Of a DNA stretch of 29,197 bases, positions 7,779 to 15,814 are shown one piece after another. The stretch lies in the NCBI GenBank assembly GCA_023434465.1, contig JAEYSQ010000073.1:1-29197 (forward strand), written 5' to 3'. The stretch is from Actinomycetes bacterium. GTDB taxonomy: Bacteria > Actinomycetota > Thermoleophilia > Solirubrobacterales > 70-9. A model generated the notes under the pieces. It had not been told where the DNA came from, ran no database searches, and saw only the letters and a program-made list of their open reading frames with translations. The translations under genes and the position numbers were made by a program. Each line of letters starts with the position of its first letter. Within the stretch, counting starts at the first letter, position 1.

Positions 7779-7784
7779 TGGTCA

Positions 7785-7790
7785 AGCCTA
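7785..7790 (-). promoter_or_regulatory. Candidate -10 box (TAGGCT) of the groES-like gene
   Basis: TAGGCT lies on the minus strand exactly six bases before the ATG at 7778, the same hexamer and spacing as at the metalloregulator gene (4094-4099). Confidence 0.4.
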
Positions 7791-7848
7791 TGGGGTGGGA
7801 CCGTTGAAAGCGGCCCGGGAATGTTTCGGTCGACGATCCCGGGCGGAG

Positions 7849-10800
7849 TTATCGGCGGACCACGCGGAAGCTGCGGTAGACCTTCGGGGATACCCCGCCC
7901 GGTCCGCTCGCCCGCAGCACCATCCGGTACCGGCCCGGCTTCAGAGCCTTGCGGCCAATCCGGCCGCTGAAGCGAACGATCCGCTTGCCGGGGGCGAGGT
8001 TACGGCGGACGAGTTTGCCCCGGAAGGCGAGACGCCGGCAGGCTTTCCTTCGTTTGTTGTTCGCTTTGGGCCGGACGCATTTCTTGCCGAGCTTCCGGCC
8101 CTTTGCCTTGCGGTCGATCCTGATCCTCACGGTTGCCCTCGTGTTAAGACGGAAGCGAATTTTCGTGCCGCGCGGAACCTTCCGCTTGCGCTTCGAGGCT
8201 TTCGCGGTCGGCTTCGCACCAACTCTGAACTTCCCTGGCTTGAGCGAGACTGCGGTGAGCTTCGGGACCAGAGGTTTCGGATCGGCGCAGGTGCCGGAAC
8301 GCACGTACATGTAATTGGCGGGCCCCGCCCCGAGGTCCCCCGACACCGCGTTGGATCCTCGAGCGCTGAACACCAGGCAGTTGCCATCGGGGCTGATCGT
8401 GGGATCTTCCGAGCCGAAGAAAAATGCGTCAGCATCGCCGAAAAGCGGCGGTCCGCTGAGCGAACCGCCGGAGAGATCCTTCACTACCACGCTCTGGTTA
8501 CCGGTCACGTCAACGTCGGTCCTCAGGTTGCTCGCCACGGTGGTGAAGGCGAGCAGGTTGCCATCGCCGCTCAGGCTAGCCTGCTCGGAATCCTGGTTGC
8601 CCGGCTGACCTTCGAAACTGGAGCTGCCGAGCACGTTGGTGCCGTCGGCGATGGTTCTAACGACCACCTGCTCTACCCCGGCCGGCCATGGCGCGGTCGC
8701 CGGTACGGCGTCTTCGTCGTCGGTGACAAATGCGACCTTGCTGCCGTCGGGGCTGAGTGCCTTCCCGGACATGAAACCCGGAAGTGAAGCGCCTGCCAGC
8801 CCCGGAGCCCGGGAAACCAGCAGGGTCTCGTTGTTGGTGCGGTCTCGCAGGTAGAGGCTCTGGCTGACGAGCAGATCGGCCGGGGAAAGGTTGTTTCCAC
8901 TCGAACTGAAGAGAATTCTGGTTCCGTCGTCGCTCACTTCCCCGCGGCTGGAACTCCCGTTGGCGAGCGCTCCTGCTTCGCCGCTTGCCCGTGAAACGAT
9001 CGTGGTCTTGCCGGCGGCAACGTCTCTCACGTACACCGCGTAGCCCGGACCGGGGTAACCGAGGTTGGTCGCTTCGGAAGTAAAGACGACGATGTTGCCG
9101 TCGGCGCTGACGGAAGGAAGATCCGCTCCCCGGTCGGCGATCGCGCCGTTTGCTCCGTCGGCCCGCGATATCAACGTGGTCGTCCCGGCTGCGACGTCGC
9201 GGAGGTAGATGTCACGGTCGTCGTTGGTGTCGGCAGGATCAAGCTGGCCGTGGGCGGAAAAGGCGACGAAGTTGCCGCCAGTACTCATCACCGCGCCGTC
9301 TGCCGCTTCGGCGATCGCGCCTTCGACACCGTTGGCTCGCGAGACGATTTCGATCCGACCGGTGGCCAGATCACGACGATAAACCTGGTTCACATCCGGT
9401 TCGGTGCGCGGCAAATTGTTCGAGTAAGAGGTGAAAACCCAGTAACGGCCGTTGGCGCTGAGCCTTTGATTCGTATCCCCATCATCGGCGCCGACGAACC
9501 CGGGCGCCCGAACCTTGGCCTCGCCCTTCGGTTTGGAAACCAGGCGCAGCTTCCCGGTATCGATGTTGCGGCGAAAGACACCGGAAAGGTCGCGGTCGCT
9601 GTCCGGGGTTCCTCCGCCCGCTTCCGACCAGATGGCACTGGTTCCGTTACCGGAGATCTGGCCCCAGATCGCATACTCGTTGCGAGCCGAGACCAGGGCC
9701 GTCGAATTCTCGGAACGGTCACGCACGTAGACGCCGTAGTAGTTGCTCCCAGCGCCGAGATTCCCCGCGTCGGAACTGAACACGATCCTCGAGCCGTTGT
9801 TGCTGATGCTTGGCGTGTGGGCCCGGCTGTCCGCGTTCTCGCCCGCCGGCCCGCTCGCCCGGCTGATCAGTCCGGAGGCCTGGTTTGGCATCTGCTTGAG
9901 ATAGATCGAGGCATTCGACGAAGGGTCGGTCACCCCGTTGTCGGAAAGATCGGTCGCGCTCGAGGTGAAGGCGACCCTGACCGAGGCCAGTGCCTCTGGG
10001 GTGCCGGCGATCTGCGGTTCGTACGCCTCGCCATTTCCCCCCTGGGTCGAGGAGTTGAACCGTGAACTGACCAGATAGGTGACGCCGTCCGTCATGTCCC
10101 GCACGAAGGTGTCGCGCGCAAACCCACCATTGTTGTCGACGAAGCCGGGGATCAGGTTGCTGGCGGCGGAAGAGAACGTGACCCAGCGCCCGTCCCCGCT
10201 GATCGACCCGTCCACCGACCCCTGGTTGCCTGCGTTTGGCAGGGCCGGTATCCGGGAAACGATGTCGATCGCCCCGTTGGCGATGCGGTACCGGTAAACG
10301 TCGGTGGCGACGTTCACGTCACCGGGGACCAAGGGACTCCGGGTGGTGAAAACTGCGTACGCACCGTCGGCGGAGAGCGTCGCGTCGCCGACCGGGAAGG
10401 CAGTACCGGGTGAAATCAGGGTCGTGGTTCCGGCCTGGATATTGCGCAGATAGAGATCGGTCTCGTCATCGGCATCCCCGGCAGTGAGGCGACGGTCCGA
10501 AACCATGATCACAAGGTTGCCGTCGGTGCTCATGTCAAAAAGGTGGATCCCGCCGGGGGTCGAGGCGCCGGATTTTCCGTCGAGTCGGTTGACGAGCACG
10601 ACGTTCCCAGTCTGCATGTCCTTGCGGAAAAGGTTGATGTTGTTGGGATTCGCGCCGCTTGGACCGAGGTTCGTCGACATCGAGGTGAAGAGCACGAAGC
10701 GGCCGTTGTCGGTGATTCTCGAGAAAGCCAGCCCGCCGCTGGCGATGCCCGATTGCCCGCCCGGAACTTCACCCTTGTCGAGGGTCAGCCAGCTGACCGG

Positions 10801-10917
10801 AAAGGTAGTGCCTGCCGCGGCAACCTTCGCCTTGGCCGGGCCGGCCAGAACCAGTGTCGCGGCCAGCGTGATCGCTCCGATCAGCAAGACCCGACGAGTA
10901 CTTCCAAATTCCCCCAT
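7849..10917 (-). CDS. Secreted PD40/TolB-like beta-propeller repeat protein
   Basis: A 1,022-residue protein with a clear Sec signal peptide (RRVLLIGAITLAATLVLAGPAKA, probable cleavage after AKA at about residue 30). The body (about 40-870) is built from about 14 repeats of 50-60 residues with the PD40 pattern: an LSADGxxVxFTS strand pair, D-x-N-xx-D(I/V)YLRD, then TTLISR/IVSR. These predict one or two beta-propellers. The C-terminal 140 residues are very basic (KRKRKVPRGTKIRFRL, then Lys/Arg-rich strands) and resemble the tails of other secreted proteins in this window. The start at 10917 is chosen over the longer frame because AAGGA lies six bases upstream and the signal peptide begins there. 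No enzymatic residues are recognised; a binding or structural envelope role is a guess. It is divergent from the membrane-protein trio. Confidence 0.85.
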   Translation of the reverse strand: MGEFGSTRRVLLIGAITLAATLVLAGPAKAKVAAAGTTFPVSWLTLDKGEVPGGQSGIASGGLAFSRITDNGRFVLFTSMSTNLGPSGANPNNINLFRKDMQTGNVVLVNRLDGKSGASTPGGIHLFDMSTDGNLVIMVSDRRLTAGDADDETDLYLRNIQAGTTTLISPGTAFPVGDATLSADGAYAVFTTRSPLVPGDVNVATDVYRYRIANGAIDIVSRIPALPNAGNQGSVDGSISGDGRWVTFSSAASNLIPGFVDNNGGFARDTFVRDMTDGVTYLVSSRFNSSTQGGNGEAYEPQIAGTPEALASVRVAFTSSATDLSDNGVTDPSSNASIYLKQMPNQASGLISRASGPAGENADSRAHTPSISNNGSRIVFSSDAGNLGAGSNYYGVYVRDRSENSTALVSARNEYAIWGQISGNGTSAIWSEAGGGTPDSDRDLSGVFRRNIDTGKLRLVSKPKGEAKVRAPGFVGADDGDTNQRLSANGRYWVFTSYSNNLPRTEPDVNQVYRRDLATGRIEIVSRANGVEGAIAEAADGAVMSTGGNFVAFSAHGQLDPADTNDDRDIYLRDVAAGTTTLISRADGANGAIADRGADLPSVSADGNIVVFTSEATNLGYPGPGYAVYVRDVAAGKTTIVSRASGEAGALANGSSSRGEVSDDGTRILFSSSGNNLSPADLLVSQSLYLRDRTNNETLLVSRAPGLAGASLPGFMSGKALSPDGSKVAFVTDDEDAVPATAPWPAGVEQVVVRTIADGTNVLGSSSFEGQPGNQDSEQASLSGDGNLLAFTTVASNLRTDVDVTGNQSVVVKDLSGGSLSGPPLFGDADAFFFGSEDPTISPDGNCLVFSARGSNAVSGDLGAGPANYMYVRSGTCADPKPLVPKLTAVSLKPGKFRVGAKPTAKASKRKRKVPRGTKIRFRLNTRATVRIRIDRKAKGRKLGKKCVRPKANNKRRKACRRLAFRGKLVRRNLAPGKRIVRFSGRIGRKALKPGRYRMVLRASGPGGVSPKVYRSFRVVRR

Positions 10918-11067
10918 GCGATTCCTTCCCCCAGGTAACTCCTGCCACCCGATTGGTTGCAATGAGCCTACTGCGCAAACACGAAGATCGCCAATCTGTT
11001 TCGGCGGGGAGAGAAAGTTGGGGCATTGGGTAATCATTCACCTGGACGGCCCGACCGCCAGCCCTCT

Positions 11068-11781
11068 ATGCGTCTGCCCAGAAGATCGAAAAAACAGGAT
11101 TCGCAGCCTTCTCCGGATGACACCCAGGAGATGTTCGCCGCCGGAAAATCCGGGCCGGCGGATCCCGCTCCGGCGGATCCCGCTCCGGAGGATCCCGCTC
11201 CGGAGGATCCCGCTCCGGAGGAAACCCGGGAGTACGAGGTGGTCGCGGTCGAGGAGGACGAGTCGATCGAGGTGATCGAGGACGAAGCCTGGGACGGCGA
11301 TGAGTACGAGGAGTGGGAAGAGGAGCTCGAGGCTCCCGAAGCCGAAGAGAAGCGATCTCCCGGTGAGGACTTCAAGGCCTGGTGGGCCGAGTTCCGCACC
11401 CGCGGGCGTGCGATCGGAGCCCGGATATTCGGCAGGGTCGGAGCGATCAAACTGCCCCGGCACGAGATCGACGGCCAGAAGGCACTCGCCGTGGCCGGGA
11501 TCGCCGTGGTCGCCGGCCTGGTCGGCGCCGGTGGATATCTGCTCGGGAAGGGGTCCGGCGATGACCTCGACATGGCCCGGCTCGAAGGCGAGTTCGCAGG
11601 CAAACGGGCGGGTGCGATCGAAGGCGCCACCAAGGGTTACGCGACCGGCTTCAAGAAGGGTCGGGACCTCGCGTTTCGCAAGTCATACTCGGCCTCCTAC
11701 CGGCGAAATTATATCCGCGCTTACGAGAACGCCGGCATCGATCCACCCAAAGCGAAAAGCATCGAAGTACCGGAACCGTGA
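11068..11781 (+). CDS. Unrecognised single-pass membrane protein with Gly-x3 repeat (1 of 3)
   Basis: A 237-residue protein I do not recognise. Residues 1-20 are basic and polar; 30-50 are a repeated (A/E)DPAP stretch; 52-95 are very acidic; about 138-160 is a membrane helix (AVAGIAVVAGLVGAGGYLL). After the membrane, glycines stand at 174, 178, 182, 186, 190, 194 and 198, every fourth residue, followed by an Arg/Tyr-rich segment (SYSASYRRNYIRAYENAG). The start is uncertain: ATG 11068 has no good ribosome site, whereas a TTG at 11026 has GGGGAGAG 12 bases upstream and would add 14 residues. The stop overlaps the GTG start of the next gene by four bases. Coupling and the shared layout suggest a complex of the three products. 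Confidence 0.7.
   Translation: MRLPRRSKKQDSQPSPDDTQEMFAAGKSGPADPAPADPAPEDPAPEDPAPEETREYEVVAVEEDESIEVIEDEAWDGDEYEEWEEELEAPEAEEKRSPGEDFKAWWAEFRTRGRAIGARIFGRVGAIKLPRHEIDGQKALAVAGIAVVAGLVGAGGYLLGKGSGDDLDMARLEGEFAGKRAGAIEGATKGYATGFKKGRDLAFRKSYSASYRRNYIRAYENAGIDPPKAKSIEVPEP
11161..11220 (+). repeat. Four tandem 15-bp repeats in coding sequence
   Basis: GATCCCGCTCCGG(C/A)G occurs four times back to back with a single base difference in the first unit. In frame it encodes DPAP(A/E) units. The near-identical DNA, not only protein, suggests recent slippage expansion and possible length variation between strains. Confidence 0.9.
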
Positions 11782-12296
11782 ACTCGCACCGCCTCACCCC
11801 GTGGCTGATCGGCTCGGTTCTCGTGACCATCCTGGCCGGCGTTGTCGGCTGGTCGCTGGGCTCCGGTTCCGCTGACGGCAGGAGCGATGCCCGGGCCGCC
11901 CGCGAGGAAGGATTCCGGGTCGGTTACAGGCTGGAGTTCGACCGGGCCCGGAAGATGACTGCCAGTCGCGGCGCCAAGGTCGGAACCACCCGCGGCAGAG
12001 GGAGCGGCTCCCGGACCGGTTCACGGGAGGGCGCGATGATCGGAGCCGGCAACGCCGTGATCGAGCAGACAGTCGCGGCGCAAAAATCGGCCGAGTCGGC
12101 CGCTTCCGCCGCGGAATCCGAAATCGCCGCCCGTCAGGCCAACTGCGGAATCGTTCCGGCGGCCCCCTCGTGGTGCCCGACCGGCGACGAACTCGCCGCA
12201 TACCGGGAGGCGGTCCGCGCCGCCCGCGAGGCGGCAGAAGAAGCTGAGAAGGAGAAGGAAAAGGAAAAGGAAAGGCCCGGCAATGGCCGACCTTGA
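11778..12296 (+). CDS. Unrecognised single-pass membrane protein with Gly-x3 repeat (2 of 3)
   Basis: A 172-residue protein without recognised family. A short N terminus leads to one membrane helix (about 9-28, LIGSVLVTILAGVVGWSLG). Small residues then recur every fourth position: G45, G49, then G65, G69, G73, G77, G81, G85, G89 and A93. A helical Ala/Glu region follows, with two cysteines (C123, C133) ten apart that could form a disulfide if this part is outside the cell. The C terminus is a charged KEKEKEKER coiled-coil-like stretch. The start GTG at 11778 overlaps the preceding stop (GTGA), and the stop lies 14 bases inside the next gene. Function unknown. Confidence 0.7.
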   Translation: MNSHRLTPWLIGSVLVTILAGVVGWSLGSGSADGRSDARAAREEGFRVGYRLEFDRARKMTASRGAKVGTTRGRGSGSRTGSREGAMIGAGNAVIEQTVAAQKSAESAASAAESEIAARQANCGIVPAAPSWCPTGDELAAYREAVRAAREAAEEAEKEKEKEKERPGNGRP

Positions 12297-12729
12297 GCCG
12301 GAAACCAAACCGGAAGATCCCTCCAGCGACCAGGCCCCGAAACCCCCTCGGCCCTGGGTCAGGCCGGTCCTGGTCGGCCTTGCCGTGCTACTAGCTGCCG
12401 GTGGCATCGGCTTCGGGATCGGGCACTTCACCTCCGCCCGGGATGCGGGTCCGGATCTGAGCCGGGAAGAGGCGTTCGAGCAGGCCCGGGACAAGACCGG
12501 CAAGGAAATCAGCCGAAAGATGGCTCGCCTCGGGTTCGTCGAGGGCCGACGGTCGGGGCGCAGCCACGGCATCATCGCGGGCGGCATGGCTGCCGAATCA
12601 GCGGTCACGATCGAGTTCCGGAAGCAGCGTGCCGCCGCCGCCCAGAACCAGGCTGCCCAGGCCCAGGCGGAACTCGCCGGAATATCCGGCGGCGGACCTC
12701 CGATCCCTGACTTCAGCAACGGCGACTGA
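12283..12729 (+). CDS. Unrecognised single-pass membrane protein with Gly-x3 repeat (3 of 3)
   Basis: A 148-residue protein without recognised family. Residues 1-24 are acidic and proline-rich; about 27-47 is a membrane helix (VLVGLAVLLAAGGIGFGIG). A charged helix follows with glycines at 84, 88, 92, 96 and 100 and A104, again one every four residues. The C terminus is Ala/Gln-rich (KQRAAAAQNQAAQAQAELAG) and then Gly/Pro-rich. The ATG at 12283 lies inside the previous gene (14-base overlap), so translation is probably coupled. It ends 23 bp from the convergent M48 protease gene; no terminator is obvious between them. The N-terminal tail, membrane helix, Gly-x3 order matches both upstream neighbours, so the three are probably paralogues. 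Confidence 0.7.
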   Translation: MADLEPETKPEDPSSDQAPKPPRPWVRPVLVGLAVLLAAGGIGFGIGHFTSARDAGPDLSREEAFEQARDKTGKEISRKMARLGFVEGRRSGRSHGIIAGGMAAESAVTIEFRKQRAAAAQNQAAQAQAELAGISGGGPPIPDFSNGD

Positions 12730-12752
12730 CTCGCGGCCGGCCTGGTCGTCTC

Positions 12753-13682
12753 TTAGCTCAGGGCCGCGATCCGGTCCGTGAAGGGCGGGTGGGTAGAACC
12801 GAGACGGGCCGGGGACCAGGGTTTGTTCGGCTCCGGTTCGCCGTAAATCTCGCGTAGCTCGGCCAGGGCGTCGATCATCTCGAAGCGGAAGCCAATCTCG
12901 GCCGAGTAGAGGTCCGCCTCGAACTCGGACTTGCGGTCCAGCAGCCGGATCAGCAGCTGCGCGATACCGAGCAGCAAGAACAGCACGATCGCCGGAATCG
13001 CAAGAACCAGACCGAGGAGCAGCACCAGAAATGCCACGTTGCATCCGGAGAACATTCCGGAGATCCGGATCAGCCCGGTCACGAGCAGGACCAGCAGGCC
13101 GTAGAGGGTCCGGGCCGGCGCGGCAAACCAGACTGCGAGCATGTTGACCTGGCTGTGCCGGCGGACATGGTGGCCCAGCTCATGGGCGAGGATCGCCTTG
13201 AGGTCGGCGTCATCCATTTCGAGAATCCCCTGGTCGAGCGTGATCATGCCGTCACCTACGGCGAACGCATTCTGGACCGGCTGGTCGCTCATCTTCAGCT
13301 GATACGCGTCCGGGTGAATCCCCGCCCGGGCGAAGACTTCCCGCCAGAGCGGGACAAGCCGGTCACGCTCGCCAGGTTCAAGCTCGCGGCAGCCCATCCT
13401 CCGCATCCAGATGACCCGGTCGGCCGAGGGGGTGAGGAGGAGCGGGGCGATAAGCGTCCAGACGCCGACCGAGCCCGCGAGCACGGGCAGGAAGAGTGGA
13501 TCCTTGATCAGGTCATTCGCGGAAGCGAAACCGGAGCCTCCCAGCCAGCCGGTCAGAAGCAGGCTGGCCGGAAAGAAGACGAATCCGATCGAAACCACCC
13601 AGATGCCAGCAACCACCGGCAGGCCGGCCCACGCCGAGGCCGTCGCATCCTTGCGCTGATCGCCGATCGCTCCCTTCGCCAT
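12753..13682 (-). CDS. M48-family membrane metalloprotease (HtpX/Ste24-like)
   Basis: A 309-residue protein with the zinc-protease motif H167-E168-L-G-H171 in AILAHELGHHVRRH, the third ligand E253 in EFEADLYSAEIG (glutamate helix), and a later STHPP motif (297-301) typical of M48. Two hydrophobic segments precede the catalytic domain (about 21-48 and 62-84) and two more lie between HELGHH and the glutamate helix (about 182-208 and 216-247), as in HtpX. Such enzymes cleave membrane or misfolded proteins at the cytoplasmic face. The gene lies 33 bp downstream of the CehA-like gene on the same strand but has its own TATGAT box eight bases before the ATG. The specific substrate is unknown. Confidence 0.88.
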   Translation of the reverse strand: MAKGAIGDQRKDATASAWAGLPVVAGIWVVSIGFVFFPASLLLTGWLGGSGFASANDLIKDPLFLPVLAGSVGVWTLIAPLLLTPSADRVIWMRRMGCRELEPGERDRLVPLWREVFARAGIHPDAYQLKMSDQPVQNAFAVGDGMITLDQGILEMDDADLKAILAHELGHHVRRHSQVNMLAVWFAAPARTLYGLLVLLVTGLIRISGMFSGCNVAFLVLLLGLVLAIPAIVLFLLLGIAQLLIRLLDRKSEFEADLYSAEIGFRFEMIDALAELREIYGEPEPNKPWSPARLGSTHPPFTDRIAALS

Positions 13683-13690
13683 CTCCGCGG

Positions 13691-13696
13691 ATCATA
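13691..13696 (-). promoter_or_regulatory. Candidate -10 box (TATGAT) of the M48 protease gene
   Basis: TATGAT on the minus strand ends eight bases before the ATG at 13682, so a transcript from it would be essentially leaderless. It is close to the ideal -10 consensus. GGAG directly touches the ATG and is too near to act as a ribosome site. Confidence 0.4.
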
Positions 13697-13715
13697 CGAC
13701 CGGTTTCCGCTTCCG

Positions 13716-15782
13716 TCAGCGGCGCTTACGCTTCTTCTTCTTCGCTTTCTTGCCGAGCATTTTCACGGTCCGCTTCTTTACGAGCTTCTGGCCGCCGGTT
13801 GGAGTGTTGACCACCCTGACCTTGATTTTCGCCCTGCCGCGCTTCCTCAGCTTCTTCTTCAGCCCCGCCCTCGGACGCAGCTTCAGGGTCACGGTCTGGT
13901 TCTTTTTCGCAACCCTGGCCTGGGCCGGCTTCAGGCCGGGGCCGGTCAGCTTGACCCGACCCGGGCTCGCGACCCTGACCCGGAGCGTTGCTGTCCCCTT
14001 CTTGCGGTTCGCCTTGAAGCGTCGGAAGCTGAAGGCATTCGAAGGCAGCAGCCAGACCGGAGTCGAGTACGCCTCGATCGCCGTGTCGGTGGCGCCGATC
14101 GGCCGGGTCAGTTTGAACGAGTAGCGAGCCTGCTTCCGGACGCTGAACCTGTGGCTGAATGAATCTGTCGTCACCGCGACGGAATCGATCTCGATCCCGT
14201 CCTGAAGCAGATGCAGCGTGTATGGGCCCGGCCGGACGGCACTCGCCGCGCCGGTTACCTTGAACTGGAGATCGAGCCTCGAGCCGCTGACCGAGTCACC
14301 CGGAATGCCCTTGCCGCCCTCCGGCGAAGTCGCCGAAAGCTCGACATCCGGGGCGTCTGCGCCAAACGGTTTGACGTAGGTGTGGCCCGCCCTGACAGCC
14401 GCGCTTATGGCGTCGGCGGAAAGTTGTCTGGCGTAGACCACGGTTGCACCCCGTCCAACCGAGGAGTCGAATATTCCGGTGGCTTCGCCACCCTGGTGGT
14501 CGTCACTCGAGCCGACCGCGGCGATGTGAAAACCGGCCGCCAGAAGACGTTCATAGGTGAGGATTGCGTCCTTGGAAAACGGGTTCATCGCCGTGGGTGG
14601 CGTCGGCTGGTTCGCGGGGACCCCGGCCGGTCCGTTCTGAATCTCCAGGGCGCTTACCTTGCTCCAATCGGTCTGATCGTCGCTGTAGGTCCAGGCGCAG
14701 CCGCGACATTGTGCGGGTGCCGACCTTGCCGTCTCCGGATGGTTTACCTGGGTGAAGCCGCCGCCGTCGAGGATCGGCTGCATCTGGGAGGCGGGCTGAA
14801 TCGCGCCCCGGACTGCGACCAGTTCGCTGTCAGTCTGGATTTCGTCGCCGTCACTGTCATCCCAGCGGAGTACGTCGCTGAAGCGGAAGTCGGCGAAGTT
14901 GCGCGAGCCGGTCGCATTCCAGTGCCCGTTGTAGGTGGTCACTTCGACTCCCGGGATGATCAGCTTGCCGGGGTTAGCGGCCTGGTAGCTACCCAGAACC
15001 GCGCGCGAATTGTCGTTGTTGTGGTCAACGACCGTCATAAAGTCGAGGCCGTTGCCGCCTTCCACGAGCGGCTTGAATCCGAGGTCGAAAGTCTGGCTCA
15101 TCGGAGCGTTACCCGGCTCCATTTCGCCGTGGGCGTGCAGGTCACCGGTGTACCAGCCCGCCTTGGTGTTGATCGCGTCAGCTTGATACGGGCTGGCGAC
15201 GAACGGGTCGTTTGCCCAGCCGTTGTCGCTGCTGGTCACCACTTCGATCCGCCAGTCGACTCCGGCGCCGTCCGGATCGATCCATCCGGCTCCGAGCTCG
15301 ACCGCCCACTCGCCGGCTTCGATCGGCCCCGGTTTGAAAGCGCGTGTGGTGTGCCCCGGGACATACGCCTTGCGGGACGCGTTGTAGACGGACTCTTCGG
15401 TGTACCCGTTTTCGGCGATACCGACCGTGCGCAGGGCACTGCCACTCCAGCCCCGCCGCTCGGCCTGGGTCCAGGATGTGGCGCCGGCCGGTTTCGCGCC
15501 GTAGACGCCAAGATCCAGGGTCGGATTGTCGTCGTCCCCGTTCGACTTCGCGAAGCAGTAACTGATCCGCATTCCCTTGATTCCGGTTCCCACCTGGAAC
15601 GGAATCTGGATGAACTTGCCGTTCAGACCAGCAGCGAAATGTCCGCGGAAAGTCTGGGTCGTGCCCCCGTCGAGGTACTGGCCGTTGCCGGCCGGCAACT
15701 CACAGGCGGTGGCAGCGGCGGGCAGGATGGCGATCGCCGCGAGTGCGGCGACACCGGCGATGATGATGCGGATTCTCCTCAT
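13716..15782 (-). CDS. Secreted CehA/McbA-type metallohydrolase (PHP domain) with basic C-terminal tail
   Basis: A 688-residue protein with a signal peptide (about 1-27, IIIAGVAALAAIAILPAAATA). Residues 30-205 look like a beta-rich accessory domain. The PHP-like catalytic domain (about 208-480) shows GDLHAHGE (H216, H218), VVDHNN (D253, H254), PGVEVTTYNGH (E280, H287), TQVNHPE and SSDDH, the metal-ligand motifs of the CehA/McbA family, whose characterised members hydrolyse carbamates or phosphoesters. A beta domain follows (about 490-590) and then a tail of about 100 residues that is extremely basic, ending in KKKKRKRR. The start ATG 15782 has TAATCT six bases upstream. It lies 32 bp after the GH31 gene on the same strand. 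Substrate unknown; a phosphodiesterase of cell-envelope or sugar material is possible. Confidence 0.85.
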   Translation of the reverse strand: MRRIRIIIAGVAALAAIAILPAAATACELPAGNGQYLDGGTTQTFRGHFAAGLNGKFIQIPFQVGTGIKGMRISYCFAKSNGDDDNPTLDLGVYGAKPAGATSWTQAERRGWSGSALRTVGIAENGYTEESVYNASRKAYVPGHTTRAFKPGPIEAGEWAVELGAGWIDPDGAGVDWRIEVVTSSDNGWANDPFVASPYQADAINTKAGWYTGDLHAHGEMEPGNAPMSQTFDLGFKPLVEGGNGLDFMTVVDHNNDNSRAVLGSYQAANPGKLIIPGVEVTTYNGHWNATGSRNFADFRFSDVLRWDDSDGDEIQTDSELVAVRGAIQPASQMQPILDGGGFTQVNHPETARSAPAQCRGCAWTYSDDQTDWSKVSALEIQNGPAGVPANQPTPPTAMNPFSKDAILTYERLLAAGFHIAAVGSSDDHQGGEATGIFDSSVGRGATVVYARQLSADAISAAVRAGHTYVKPFGADAPDVELSATSPEGGKGIPGDSVSGSRLDLQFKVTGAASAVRPGPYTLHLLQDGIEIDSVAVTTDSFSHRFSVRKQARYSFKLTRPIGATDTAIEAYSTPVWLLPSNAFSFRRFKANRKKGTATLRVRVASPGRVKLTGPGLKPAQARVAKKNQTVTLKLRPRAGLKKKLRKRGRAKIKVRVVNTPTGGQKLVKKRTVKMLGKKAKKKKRKRR

Positions 15783-15788
15783 TGGCTC

Positions 15789-15794
15789 AGATTA
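15789..15794 (-). promoter_or_regulatory. Candidate -10 box (TAATCT) of the CehA-like gene
   Basis: TAATCT on the minus strand ends exactly six bases before the ATG at 15782, the same geometry as at four other genes here. It lies in the 32-bp gap after the GH31 gene, so the gene may have both its own start and read-through. Confidence 0.4.
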
Positions 15795-15814
15795 TTCCTG
15801 TGGGTTGATGGAGG

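Noticed and set aside
11161..11220. CRISPR-like or regulatory tandem repeat
   Set aside because: The 15-bp units have no spacers, are in frame and encode DPAP(A/E) units; it is a coding microsatellite.
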